Below, piece by piece: positions 1 to 6,886 of a stretch of 12,991 nt of DNA. Position numbers and translations under genes: made by a program. Source of the stretch: Allosphingosinicella sp. Its GTDB lineage: Bacteria; Pseudomonadota; Alphaproteobacteria; Sphingomonadales; Sphingomonadaceae. How positions within the stretch are numbered: position 1 is the stretch's first letter; each line of letters begins with the position of its first letter. The notes under the pieces are model-generated. The model was not told the DNA's origin and ran no database searches. It saw only the letters and a list, made by a program, of their open reading frames with translations. Location of the stretch: assembly GCA_030146745.1 (NCBI GenBank), contig JASLBD010000105.1:1-12991 (forward strand), in the 5' to 3' direction.

Positions 1-213
1 GTCGCGCGCTTCGTCGCCAACATGGAGGCGGTGACTCCCGAAGGCGCTTCGGCGGCGGCGGCCCGCCTGGTCGGCGCCGACCGCGCCACCCTGGTGATCG
101 TCGGCGACTCGGCCAAGTTCATCGACAAGCTCCGCGCCGTCCGCCCCGACGTCGAGGTGATAAGGTTCGACGAGCTCGACCTCGACTCGCCGACGCTTCG
201 CAAGACCGGCTGA
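1..213 (+). CDS. C-terminal end of a probable M16 (insulinase/pitrilysin) zinc protease, 5' truncated
   Basis: Only the last 70 codons are in the window; the frame is open from base 1 to TGA at 211-213. The visible part has a helix rich in Ala (MEAVTPEGASAAAARLV) followed by ATLVIVGDSAKF, a beta strand and a turn. This is the usual end of M16 peptidase C-terminal domains, where a residue pattern like 'lvivGd' closes the last alpha/beta unit. The catalytic HxxEH motif would be in the N-terminal half, outside the window, so it cannot be seen whether this is an active or an inactive subunit. M16 proteins of this group are usually periplasmic or membrane-anchored and come as pairs. The call rests on the tail only; another alpha/beta domain protein is possible. 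Confidence 0.6.
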   Translation, partial: VARFVANMEAVTPEGASAAAARLVGADRATLVIVGDSAKFIDKLRAVRPDVEVIRFDELDLDSPTLRKTG

Positions 214-243
214 CCGCGTTAAGGCGGCGATCATCGCATTGCG

Positions 244-272
244 CCTAGGCTGGGTTTCCATCCCAGCTTAGG
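244..272 (+). promoter_or_regulatory. Hairpin covering the ribosome binding site of the small lipoprotein gene
   Basis: Bases 244-254 (CCTAGGCTGGG) pair with 262-272 (CCCAGCTTAGG), giving an 11-bp stem with one G-U pair and a 7-nt loop. The right arm contains the A, G, G of the Shine-Dalgarno sequence AGGG (270-273), which lies 7 nt before the ATG at 281. The stem would hide the ribosome binding site in the mRNA. It could also act as a terminator stem for the protease gene ending at 213, but no T tract follows. Confidence 0.5.
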
Positions 273-280
273 GTCAGCCC

Positions 281-538
281 ATGCGTCTGTTCCTCGTCCT
301 CCCCGCCGCCCTCCTGCTGCCCGGCTGCATCGCCAGGACCGCGCTCGACGTGGCGACCCTGCCGGTCAAGGTCGCCTCGGCGGGGGTCGACGCCGTCGTC
401 ACCTCCCAGGCCGAAGCCGACCAGAAGCGCGGCCGCCAGATCCGCCGCCAGGAAGAATGCATGGGCCGGGAGGATCGCAAGGCGCGAAAGGCGGACCGCG
501 AGCCCGATTACGAACGGTGCGAGCCGAAGCGGAACTGA
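281..538 (+). CDS. Small secreted lipoprotein of unknown function
   Basis: The 85-residue product starts MRLFLVLPAALLLPGC: one Arg, a hydrophobic stretch and a lipobox (LLPGC) with the lipidated Cys at residue 16. This is a typical type II signal peptide. After cleavage the mature protein is about 70 residues. It has a short neutral part (residues 17-45) and a strongly charged tail rich in Arg, Lys and Glu, with two Cys (60 and 80) that could form a disulfide in the periplasm. The start is supported by AGGG 7 nt upstream, although this lies within a hairpin. It follows the protease gene by 67 bp on the same strand and is convergent with the GST gene. No family is recognised; the small size and charge recall periplasmic lipoproteins of sphingomonads that lack an assigned role. 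Confidence 0.8.
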   Translation: MRLFLVLPAALLLPGCIARTALDVATLPVKVASAGVDAVVTSQAEADQKRGRQIRRQEECMGREDRKARKADREPDYERCEPKRN

Positions 539-547
539 CGGACGGTC

Positions 548-589
548 GGCCGGCATGACGACGAGGGAGCGTTGGCTCCCCGCCCGGCC
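548..589. terminator. Candidate bidirectional terminator between convergent genes
   Basis: A perfect 6-bp stem with a 4-nt loop (GGGAGC-GTTG-GCTCCC, 565-580) sits inside a wider GGCCGG/CCGGCC pair (548-553 with 584-589). It fills the 54-bp gap between the lipoprotein stop (538) and the GST stop (593). No T run follows on either strand, so intrinsic termination is uncertain. Confidence 0.4.
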
Positions 590-592
590 AGA

Positions 593-1261
593 CTAAGCCA
601 GCATCGACCGCGCTGCTTCCACCGTCTTGTCCGGATCGGCCCGCGGCGGGATCGTCACCCCCGTCCGCACCGCCGGCCGCTCGGCGATCGCGGCCATCCA
701 GCGCTGGAGATGGCCGAGCCCCTCGACCGATACGCCCGGCCATTCGTGAGTCCGGACCCAGGCGAAATTGGCGATGTCGGCGATCGAATAATCGCCGGCC
801 AGCCATTCGTGCCTGGCCAGATGCCCGTCGAGCACCTCGAACAATCGCCGGCTCTCGCGCCGGTAGCGGTCGATGACGCCGGGCAGCGGCTCGGGGAAAT
901 AGCGGGTGAAGACGTTGGCCTGGCCCATCATCGGCCCCACTCCGCCCATCTGGAACATCAGCCATTGCATGACGAGGCTCCGGCCCTTCGGGTCGGCCGG
1001 CATCAGCTTGCCCGTCTTCTCGGCGAGATAGACCATGATCGCGCCCGATTCGAACACGGCGAAATCCTCCCCATCCTCCCCGGCGCCGCGGTCGACGATG
1101 GCGGGGATCCGGCCGTTGGGGTTGATGGCGGTGAACCACGGCTCCTTCTGGGCGCCGGAGCGAAGGTCGAGGACGTGGACCTCGTAGGGCAGGCCGAGCT
1201 CCTCGAGCAGGATCGAGATCTTCCAGCCGTTGGGCGTGGCGGCGGTGTAGAGGTCGATCAT
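593..1261 (-). CDS. yfcG: Glutathione S-transferase, YfcG/Nu-class disulfide-bond oxidoreductase
   Basis: The 222-residue product has the full length of the YfcG/YghU group. The N-terminal thioredoxin-like domain (about 1-85) begins [15 protein letters not shown]. Thr9 and Asn11 match the residues that replace the usual catalytic Tyr/Ser/Cys in Nu-class enzymes. NGRIPAIVD holds the cis-Pro (53) and FESGAI holds the Glu71-Ser72 pair that binds the glutathione gamma-glutamyl group. The helical C-terminal domain (about 90-210) carries [16 protein letters not shown] and the N-capping box DYSIADIA. The family binds glutathione or its disulfide and reduces disulfides in the cytosol. The start is supported by GGGAGA 5 nt upstream. 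It lies downstream of the ABC permease gene, separated by 88 bp of inverted-repeat DNA, so it is probably its own unit. Confidence 0.92.
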   Translation of the reverse strand: MIDLYTAATPNGWKISILLEELGLPYEVHVLDLRSGAQKEPWFTAINPNGRIPAIVDRGAGEDGEDFAVFESGAIMVYLAEKTGKLMPADPKGRSLVMQWLMFQMGGVGPMMGQANVFTRYFPEPLPGVIDRYRRESRRLFEVLDGHLARHEWLAGDYSIADIANFAWVRTHEWPGVSVEGLGHLQRWMAAIAERPAVRTGVTIPPRADPDKTVEAARSMLA

Positions 1262-1278
1262 GGCTGTCTCCCGGACGT

Positions 1279-1341
1279 CATGAACACGGACGTGCTCGTG
1301 ATTGCGAGGTCGGTGTTCATGGATCCCGGATCAAGTCCGGG
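1279..1341. repeat. Two inverted repeats between the ABC permease and GST genes
   Basis: CATGAACAC (1279-1287) and GTGTTCATG (1313-1321) are perfect 9-bp arms 25 nt apart. Directly after them CCCGGA-TCAAG-TCCGGG (1325-1341) forms a second stem; this core resembles a short palindrome spread through many alphaproteobacterial genomes. Read on the minus strand they follow the permease stop (1350) and precede the GST ribosome binding site, so they may end or stabilise the permease transcript. Confidence 0.55.
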
Positions 1342-1349
1342 GCGACCGG

Positions 1350-3833
1350 TTAGAGCGTCCTAAGCGCGCGCGCTGGCCTCGCCGCCAACGCAGGCAGCGA
1401 TCCCACCAAGCCGAGGACAAGCGTCACCACCGCCCCCAGCGCCAGCGTCGCCGCGACCGTCAGCCAGTCCGGCGCCCAGTCCAGCTCGAATATCTCGACC
1501 ACCACCCACCAGCCCGCCGCCGAGCCGAGGCCGAGGGCGAGCAGGCTGACGACGAGCGCGAGTGCGGCGAACTCGGCGGCCTGGGCGGCGAGGATGCGGG
1601 GACGGGTGGCGCCGAGCATCTTGAGGATGACGCTGTCGTAGGTGCGCGCCCGGCGGCTCGCGGCGAGCGCTCCGACGAGCACGGCGATTCCGGCGAGGAT
1701 CGCGACCGAGGCGGCGGCGCGCACCGCCACGGCGAGCTGCGAGAGCATTCCGCTCACCGTCTCCACCACCTCCTTGACCCGGATCGCCGAGACGCTGGGA
1801 AAGGCGTTCGAGACCGCCCGCGCGAAGGGACGTTCCTGAGCCTCCGGCATGGCGATGGTCGCCATGAAGCTGTGCGGGGCGCTCTCCAGCGTGCCGGGCG
1901 CGAAGACGATGACGAAGTTGAAGCCCATCGTGTCCCAGTTGATCTCGCGCAGCGAGGCGATCCGGGCCTCGATCTCGCGGCCGAGGATCGAGACGGCGAT
2001 CGAGTCGCCCACTTCGAGCCCCACCGCCCGGGCTGCCTCGACATCGAGCGAGACCAGGGGCGGCCCGGAATAATCGGCCGGCCACCAGCGGCCTTCGGCG
2101 ATCCGGCTGCCCTCCGGAAGCGTCGCGGAATAGGTCAGCCCCCGGTCGCCGCGCAGGAACCAGGCTTCGGGCGGAATCACCGCCATGTCCGCGACCCGCC
2201 GGCCGCGGAGCGCGACGACCGAGCCTCGAAGCGATGGGATGGTGACGAGCTCCCCCTGCGGCGCCGCGCGCCGGGCCAGGGTCCGGAAGCGGTCTATCTC
2301 CTCCACCGGTATGTCGAGCATGAAGAAGCTCGGCGCCCTGGCGGGAATGGTGGTCCTTATCTGGCCGGCGAGGTTGCTCTCGATCACCGCCAGGGTCGTG
2401 AACAAGGTGAGCCCGAGGCCGAGCGCAACCACCAGCCGCCCGGTCTGCGCGCCCGGACGATGGAGGTTGGCGAGCGCGATCCTGAAGACGGGATGCCTGG
2501 GCCGCGGCAGCCGCGAAGCGGTCCAGCGGATCAGCCCGCCGAGCAGGGTGAGGAGAAGGACGAGTCCGAGCGCCGAGCCGATGAAGCCGGCGGCAAAGGC
2601 GGGCTCGCGGGCGGTGCCGATGGCGAGGCCGGCGATCGCCGCGGCGGCCGCCAGCACGATCAGTGCCACCGCCCATCCCGGCCGCCGCGACGGCTCGAGG
2701 TCGCCCCGGAAGAGGGTCGCCGCCGGCACGGTCCGGGCGCGGGCGATCGGCACCAGGGCGAAGACGGCGGCAATGAGCAGGCCGTAGGCGGCGCTGGCGA
2801 GCAAGGGCTGCCAGTAGAGCGCCAGGCGCGGCGGCACCGGCAAGGCGTCGCCGGCCAGAGCGACGACCGCCGCTGGGACCAGCGCGCCCGCGGCGAGGCC
2901 GGCCAGGGTCGCGGCCGCCGCGACCAGCCCGACCTGGTAGAGATAGGAGAGGAAGAGCGTTCGGCTGGTGGCGCCGAGCAGCTTCAGCGTGGCGATCGAG
3001 GACCGCTTGGAGTCGAGATAGGAGGCGACTCCGTTGCCGACCCCGATCCCGGCGACGATCAAGGCGGTGAGGCCGACCAGGGTCAGGAACTGGCCGAGCC
3101 GCTCGATGAAGCGCCGGGTCCCGGGCGCTCCGTTGGTGCGGTCCTGGACCTGCCAGCCGGCCGGGCCGAACCGTTTCTTCAACCTCTCCGCGACCGCTTG
3201 GGGATCCGCGGCGGACGGGAGCTTCAGCCGGTAGGCGCTGGTGTAGAGGCTGCCCGGCTGGACCAGCCCGGTCGCGGCGAGGCCGGCACGGTCGACGAGC
3301 GCGGTCGAACCGAGCGTGAAGCCCTGCCCCACCCGGTCCGGCTCCTCGGCGATCAGGCCCGCGATCCGGAGTTCGGCGCCGCCGATCCGGACCCGATCGC
3401 CGACCCGAAGCCCGAGCCGCTCGGCCAGCTCGGGTCCGACCGCCACCTGCCGGCCGCGCGGGCGGGCCGACGGCTCGGCCCGGAAAGTCCCGTAGAGCGG
3501 CCAGGCCTCGTCCACCCCCTTCAATTCGACCAGCACGCTCTCGGCGCCGTCGAGCCGCGCCGCCATGGCGCGCATCCGGGTGATGTGGCTGACCCGGCCC
3601 TCGCGCTCGAAGGCGGCGAGCTCGGCCGGGCCGGCTTCGCGCTGGGAGACGGTGAGCTGGACGTCGCCGCCCAATATCTCCTGGCCGCGCTCGGCCAGCG
3701 AAGCGACGATGGCCGAGGAGAGCGAGCCGACTCCGGCGAGCGCGAGAACCCCGAGAAACAGGCAGATTGCGAGCAGCCGAAGCCCGGCGAGCCCGCCGCG
3801 AAGGTCGCGAAGCGCGAGGCGGAGTGGGATCAT
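1350..3833 (-). CDS. ybbP: FtsX-family ABC transporter permease (YbbP-like)
   Basis: The 827-residue protein is close in length to E. coli YbbP (about 800). Visible order: TM1 (about 15-42); a large periplasmic domain (about 45-245); an FtsX-type core of three membrane segments (about 246-365) holding SSIATLKLLGATSRTLFLSY; two further hydrophobic segments (about 387-436); another at 466-486; a second periplasmic domain (about 490-695); and a second FtsX core (about 700-815) holding TYDSVILKMLGATRPRIL. The repeated 'LK(L/M)LGAT' coupling-helix motif is typical. Such permeases pair with a YbbA-type ATPase and work as mechanotransmitters or extract hydrophobic molecules from the inner membrane, rather than forming a classic channel. 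I chose ATG 3833 because the frame upstream (to an ATG at 3878) runs only through repeat DNA and because AAGGTG lies just upstream. Confidence 0.9.
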   Translation of the reverse strand: MIPLRLALRDLRGGLAGLRLLAICLFLGVLALAGVGSLSSAIVASLAERGQEILGGDVQLTVSQREAGPAELAAFEREGRVSHITRMRAMAARLDGAESVLVELKGVDEAWPLYGTFRAEPSARPRGRQVAVGPELAERLGLRVGDRVRIGGAELRIAGLIAEEPDRVGQGFTLGSTALVDRAGLAATGLVQPGSLYTSAYRLKLPSAADPQAVAERLKKRFGPAGWQVQDRTNGAPGTRRFIERLGQFLTLVGLTALIVAGIGVGNGVASYLDSKRSSIATLKLLGATSRTLFLSYLYQVGLVAAAATLAGLAAGALVPAAVVALAGDALPVPPRLALYWQPLLASAAYGLLIAAVFALVPIARARTVPAATLFRGDLEPSRRPGWAVALIVLAAAAAIAGLAIGTAREPAFAAGFIGSALGLVLLLTLLGGLIRWTASRLPRPRHPVFRIALANLHRPGAQTGRLVVALGLGLTLFTTLAVIESNLAGQIRTTIPARAPSFFMLDIPVEEIDRFRTLARRAAPQGELVTIPSLRGSVVALRGRRVADMAVIPPEAWFLRGDRGLTYSATLPEGSRIAEGRWWPADYSGPPLVSLDVEAARAVGLEVGDSIAVSILGREIEARIASLREINWDTMGFNFVIVFAPGTLESAPHSFMATIAMPEAQERPFARAVSNAFPSVSAIRVKEVVETVSGMLSQLAVAVRAAASVAILAGIAVLVGALAASRRARTYDSVILKMLGATRPRILAAQAAEFAALALVVSLLALGLGSAAGWWVVVEIFELDWAPDWLTVAATLALGAVVTLVLGLVGSLPALAARPARALRTL

Positions 3834-3840
3834 CTTCACC

Positions 3841-4009
3841 TTTGCCTTCCCATCGCCAGATGGGGAGGGGGACCGCACGAAGGGTGGGGGCGGGGTAAAA
3901 GGCGAGGCGTAAGCGGTTCGCTCAGGATCCTCCGTTCCCGGCGCCAGCTACCCCTCCACCATGGTTCGCATGGTCCCCCTCCCCACCGCTTCGCGGCAGG
4001 GAGGCAAAG
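3841..4009. repeat. Composite inverted-repeat element, copy A, between ybbA and ybbP
   Basis: The left arm 3841-3897 and right arm 3948-4009 are imperfect inverted copies of about 60 bp around a 50-bp centre. Both arms share the ends CTTTGCCT and the 14-mer TGGGGAGGGGGACC (or its complement). The arms hold smaller hairpins: CCGC-TTC-GCGG in the right tip, a CCATCGCCAGATGG-like stem in the left tip, and ACCATG-GTTCG-CATGGT in the right arm; the matching stem in the left arm is degenerate. No reading frame of its own is convincing. The element starts 11 nt after the ybbA stop and ends 7 nt before the ybbP start, and its end sequence supplies the ybbP ribosome binding site. The layout is MITE-like or BIME-like. 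Confidence 0.75.
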
Positions 4010-4020
4010 GAGCGGCAGCC

Positions 4021-4707
4021 TCACGCGCCCGTGTCCCTCGCGATCCGCCCGTCCTGCATCTCCAGCACCCGCCCGCAGCGCGCCGCCAGCGCCGGATCGT
4101 GGGTGATGACCAGCAAGGTGGCGCCGGTGCCACGCTGCCGCTCGAACAGGAGGTCGAGGATCGCCGTCCCCGTCGCCGCGTCCAGATTTCCGGTCGGCTC
4201 GTCGGCGAAGATCAGGGCCGGACGCGGCGCCGTGGCGCGGGCGATGGCGACTCGCTGCTGCTCGCCGCCCGACAATTGCGCCGGATAATGGGTGAGGCGA
4301 TGGCCGAGGCCGACCGCCTGAAGCTCGGCGCGGGCAAGCTCGAACGCGCCTTCGCGGCCGGCCAGCTCGAGCGGCACGGCGACATTCTCGAGCGCCGTCA
4401 TCGTCGGAAGCAGGTGAAAGGCCTGGAGGACGATCCCGATCCGTCCCTGCCGGGCCCGCGCCAGATCGTCCTCGCCGAGCGTGGTGAAATCGGCGCCGGC
4501 GATGCGGATGGCGCCGCCGGTCGCCCGCTCGAGCCCGGAGAGCACCGCCATCAGCGACGATTTTCCGCTGCCCGAGGGCCCGAGCAAGGCAACGCTTTCG
4601 CCGCTCGCGACTTGTAGCGCGACACCGCGCAGAATCTCGACCCGGCCAGCGCCGGAGCCGAGCGCGAGCGTGACATTCGAAGCGTCGATAACGTAGGAGC
4701 CGGTCAT
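4021..4707 (-). CDS. ybbA: ABC transporter ATPase, YbbA/LolD family
   Basis: The 228-residue protein is a single nucleotide-binding domain of the usual length. Visible: Walker A GPSGSGKSS (43-51), Q-loop Gln95 in IVLQAFHLLP, signature LSGGEQQRVAIARA (145-158), Walker B ALIFADE (164-170) followed by the D-loop PTGNLD, and the switch His203 in ITHD. These features, including HLLPTMTALENV, fit the MacB/LolD/YbbA branch that drives FtsX-type permeases. It energises the permease encoded next on the same strand. Its ATG is only 18 bp from that of tesA on the other strand, and no Shine-Dalgarno sequence is visible in those 18 bp, so translation may be leaderless or nearly so. No other ATG/GTG start would keep the N-terminal strand. 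Confidence 0.95.
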   Translation of the reverse strand: MTGSYVIDASNVTLALGSGAGRVEILRGVALQVASGESVALLGPSGSGKSSLMAVLSGLERATGGAIRIAGADFTTLGEDDLARARQGRIGIVLQAFHLLPTMTALENVAVPLELAGREGAFELARAELQAVGLGHRLTHYPAQLSGGEQQRVAIARATAPRPALIFADEPTGNLDAATGTAILDLLFERQRGTGATLLVITHDPALAARCGRVLEMQDGRIARDTGA

Positions 4708-4725
4708 GAAAGGGAATGAAATCCG

Positions 4726-5379
4726 ATGTCGTTACGGAAGCCATATGGGGCGCTTCGGCGGCTTGTCCACGCACTGCTGCTGATCATGGCCGCTTCCGCA
4801 GCATCGGCCGAGGCTAAGGACGTCCACGTCCTCGCCTTCGGCGACAGCCTCACCGCAGGCTACGGCCTTCCGCCCGGCCAGGGCTTCGCGCCCCAGCTCG
4901 AGGATATGCTCCGGCGCAACGGCGTCCGCGCCTTCGTCACCAACGCCGGGGTCTCGGGCAATACGGCGGCGCAGGGCCGGGCGAGGCTGAAATGGACCCT
5001 GGACGGATTGAAGACGAAGCCCGACCTGGCGATCGTGGCGCTCGGCGCCAACGACATGCTTCGCGGCCTGCCGCCGAGGCAGACGAGGGCGGATCTCGAC
5101 GCCATCGTGACCGAGCTGAAGCGCCGCGGCATCCCGGTGCTGATCGCCGGAATGCTCGCCGCGCCCAATCTGGGCAGCCGCTACATGGCCGAATATAACA
5201 GGATCTTCCCCGACCTCGCCCGCGAGCACGGCGCCGAGCTCTACCCCTTCTTCCTCGCGGGAGTGGCCGGCAACCCGGCGCTGGCGCTGCCGGACAAGGT
5301 CCATCCCAACTTCCAGGGGATCAAGAAGATGGTGAGCGGGATCGCTCCGACGGTGCTTCGGGCGCTGGGCCGCCCCTGA
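4726..5379 (+). CDS. tesA: Periplasmic GDSL arylesterase / lysophospholipase (TesA-like)
   Basis: The 217-residue protein starts with a signal peptide (RKPYGALRR, then HALLLIMAASAASA, likely cut near residue 28). The SGNH hydrolase blocks are all present: GDSL with nucleophile Ser41, Gly75 in NAGVSGNT, Asn109 in GAND, and Asp190/His193 in DKVHPN. TesA family enzymes hydrolyse acyl esters and thioesters and lysophospholipids in the periplasm. It is divergent from ybbA, as in E. coli, where TesA has been linked functionally to the YbbA-YbbP transporter; a joint role in handling hydrophobic molecules at the membrane is inferred. ATG 4726 is the only start that keeps the signal peptide, since an in-frame stop lies at 4717-4719. 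AAAGGGA ends 10 nt before it. The promoter must lie inside ybbA. The 3' end is 12 bp from the convergent lipoprotein gene. Confidence 0.93.
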   Translation: MSLRKPYGALRRLVHALLLIMAASAASAEAKDVHVLAFGDSLTAGYGLPPGQGFAPQLEDMLRRNGVRAFVTNAGVSGNTAAQGRARLKWTLDGLKTKPDLAIVALGANDMLRGLPPRQTRADLDAIVTELKRRGIPVLIAGMLAAPNLGSRYMAEYNRIFPDLAREHGAELYPFFLAGVAGNPALALPDKVHPNFQGIKKMVSGIAPTVLRALGRP

Positions 5380-5391
5380 GCCGGACAGTCC

Positions 5392-6762
5392 TCATTCGAT
5401 GACCCGGAACGAGGCCGTGGCGGGCTTATCCTTGGCGCTCTTGTTGAGATTGACGAGCTGCTGGGCGAGATCGATCGCGGTCGCGCTTCGACCCCTTTGT
5501 CCCGGATCGCCGGGAATCGAGTAGGTCGCCCCGTTTAGGCGAGCCGTGAGGAACGCATCGCCGTCGCGGCCCGGCCGCACGGTGATGACCCTCGCCCCGC
5601 GGCGAAGCCTGTAGGCAGCCTCCTCGCGGGCATATTCGCCGAGATAATATAGTACCGCCTGCGCCGAGCGCAGGACGATGTGCACCGAGGCCGCCACCTC
5701 TTCGACCCGATCCGCCTTCTCCTGCTCGCCGGGCAATGTGAGCTGGGCGACCACCTCGCCGCCGGCGTCCCCGTGCTCGGCGTCAGTGGGCGCCGCCGCG
5801 CCGCCCCCTTCCCGGTGATAGATGTCGACCGAAACCGTCCGCGGCTGCTGGCCGCGATGCTCCGGAACGAGGAGGAAGCGGCATTCCGCATCGGCAAGGC
5901 CGCCCTCGCGCAGGGGCACGTCCCGGAAGGTGAGTCCTTTCGCCTCCGGCCGAACGCGCTGCACCCAGCGCTTAGACGGATCCTCCTCGCCGGAGAGGCT
6001 GAGCTTCTCGCCATCGAGAAGCGCCAGGTCGGCCACCTTGAAGTCCCCCATCTTCGCGACCGGCCAAAGCCGCGTCGGCGCGCCGCTTCTCGCGCTGGGC
6101 CTGAGCTTGAAGCAGCGCACGAACCGGCCGAAATCGTCCGAGGTCGCATTGTTCTCAAGCACCCACACCGCTTCGGGGCCGCCATAGGGCGGAGGGGCCA
6201 TGAGCTGGGCCAGAGACTTTGTCGTCCTGCCCGCGGGCGCCGCCGTCCCCGCTTTCGGCACATGAAACTCGATCCGCTCGACGAGCATTGCCGCCACCAG
6301 ATCGTCCGGCCAGCCGAGATTGAGGAAATTGCCGATCATGGCGGGGTCGATCGGCGCCAGGATGCCCTGATAGAATTCCTGGGTGTCGAGAACGCCGATG
6401 TCGAAGCTCGGCCCGCCGCTCACTTCGGCACTCGCCGAGGGAGTGAGTTTCTCAGGACCCAGGGACGCGGTTCGTTCGACCAGCTCTCCGGCGGGGTTGA
6501 ACTTTGAAGAGCCTCCCCCCTGATTGACGTCCACCCCGATCCCGGTGCGGCCGGTGAACTTGAAGCTTCCCGATATCTTTGAAACCGTCGTGAAGTGGAG
6601 CGGGTAGCGCTTCATCGCACGAATTACGTTGAGCAACGTAAGCTCGTTCGCCGCTGCGGCGACGGCCTCGTTATAGTTCACGGTGGCGCGGTTGACCTGC
6701 GACTGGAACGCGCAGCCGGAACAGGACAAAGCGACGAGCAGGACGATCGATCTGCGGCACAT
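5392..6762 (-). CDS. Outer-membrane-type lipoprotein of unknown function
   Basis: The 456-residue protein begins MCRRSIVLLVALSCSGC, a lipoprotein signal peptide with the likely lipidated Cys at 17 (14 is less likely). The mature N-terminus holds VNYNEAVAAAANELTLLNVIRAMKRYPLHF, a pattern (N..LLN..RA..R.PL.F) I know from large uncharacterised proteobacterial lipoproteins, but no function can be named. Later parts include Gly/Ser-rich loops (about 65-90), the segment SVHIVLRSAQAVLYYLGEYAREEAAYRL and a C-terminal QQLVNLNK stretch. There is no membrane segment after the signal. The ATG at 6762 has GGGGGAGG 5 nt upstream, much better than the TTG at 6777. The gene stands alone between convergent tesA (12 bp away) and pilZ (same strand, 124 bp upstream), and its leader can form a long hairpin. 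Confidence 0.82.
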   Translation of the reverse strand: MCRRSIVLLVALSCSGCAFQSQVNRATVNYNEAVAAAANELTLLNVIRAMKRYPLHFTTVSKISGSFKFTGRTGIGVDVNQGGGSSKFNPAGELVERTASLGPEKLTPSASAEVSGGPSFDIGVLDTQEFYQGILAPIDPAMIGNFLNLGWPDDLVAAMLVERIEFHVPKAGTAAPAGRTTKSLAQLMAPPPYGGPEAVWVLENNATSDDFGRFVRCFKLRPSARSGAPTRLWPVAKMGDFKVADLALLDGEKLSLSGEEDPSKRWVQRVRPEAKGLTFRDVPLREGGLADAECRFLLVPEHRGQQPRTVSVDIYHREGGGAAAPTDAEHGDAGGEVVAQLTLPGEQEKADRVEEVAASVHIVLRSAQAVLYYLGEYAREEAAYRLRRGARVITVRPGRDGDAFLTARLNGATYSIPGDPGQRGRSATAIDLAQQLVNLNKSAKDKPATASFRVIE

Positions 6763-6777
6763 GGCGGCCTCCCCCAA

Positions 6778-6818
6778 GGCGGACGGCGTGCTGCATCCAC
6801 GGTGGTGAGCCGTCCGCC
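6778..6818 (-). promoter_or_regulatory. Leader hairpin just upstream of the large lipoprotein gene
   Basis: GGCGGACGGC (6778-6787) and GCCGTCCGCC (6809-6818) are perfect 10-bp inverted arms around a 21-nt loop. On the minus strand the 3' arm ends a few bases before the Shine-Dalgarno sequence GGGGGAGG of the lipoprotein gene. It could control translation, protect the 5' end, or end transcripts from pilZ. Confidence 0.5.
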
Positions 6819-6840
6819 GCCAGCTTATCAGCAGGAGTGC

Positions 6841-6859
6841 CTTTTGGCTAAGCCAAAAG
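6841..6859. repeat. Perfect 19-bp palindrome between pilZ and the lipoprotein gene
   Basis: CTTTTGGCT-A-AGCCAAAAG is perfectly symmetric with 9-bp arms and a 1-nt centre. It is 27 bp past the pilZ stop and 78 bp upstream of the lipoprotein start. The one-base centre suits a dimeric repressor site better than an RNA hairpin, but a role as part of a terminator is possible. Confidence 0.5.
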
Positions 6860-6886
6860 ATCGCGGCCCCGGCGGCGAAGGCTCTG

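Noticed and set aside
399..1139. Minus-strand frame of 246 codons overlapping the GST gene
   Set aside because: Same strand, other frame; very rich in Arg, Gly and Pro, while the GST frame has full family motifs.
3834..3878. Longer N-terminus for the ABC permease (start at 3878)
   Set aside because: The extra 15 residues are translated from the repeat element, and the 3833 ATG has its own ribosome binding site.
1302..4106. Open frame of 934 codons on the + strand opposite ybbP and ybbA
   Set aside because: It is antisense to two clear transporter genes, is rich in Arg, Gly, Asp and Pro, has no domain and starts in repeat DNA. GC-rich third positions create such frames.
3836..4774. Minus-strand frame ending in LLPRPHPSCGPPPHLAMGRQ
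   Set aside because: Its tail is a translation of the composite inverted repeat; the same peptide style appears at both copies. ybbA is the real gene here.
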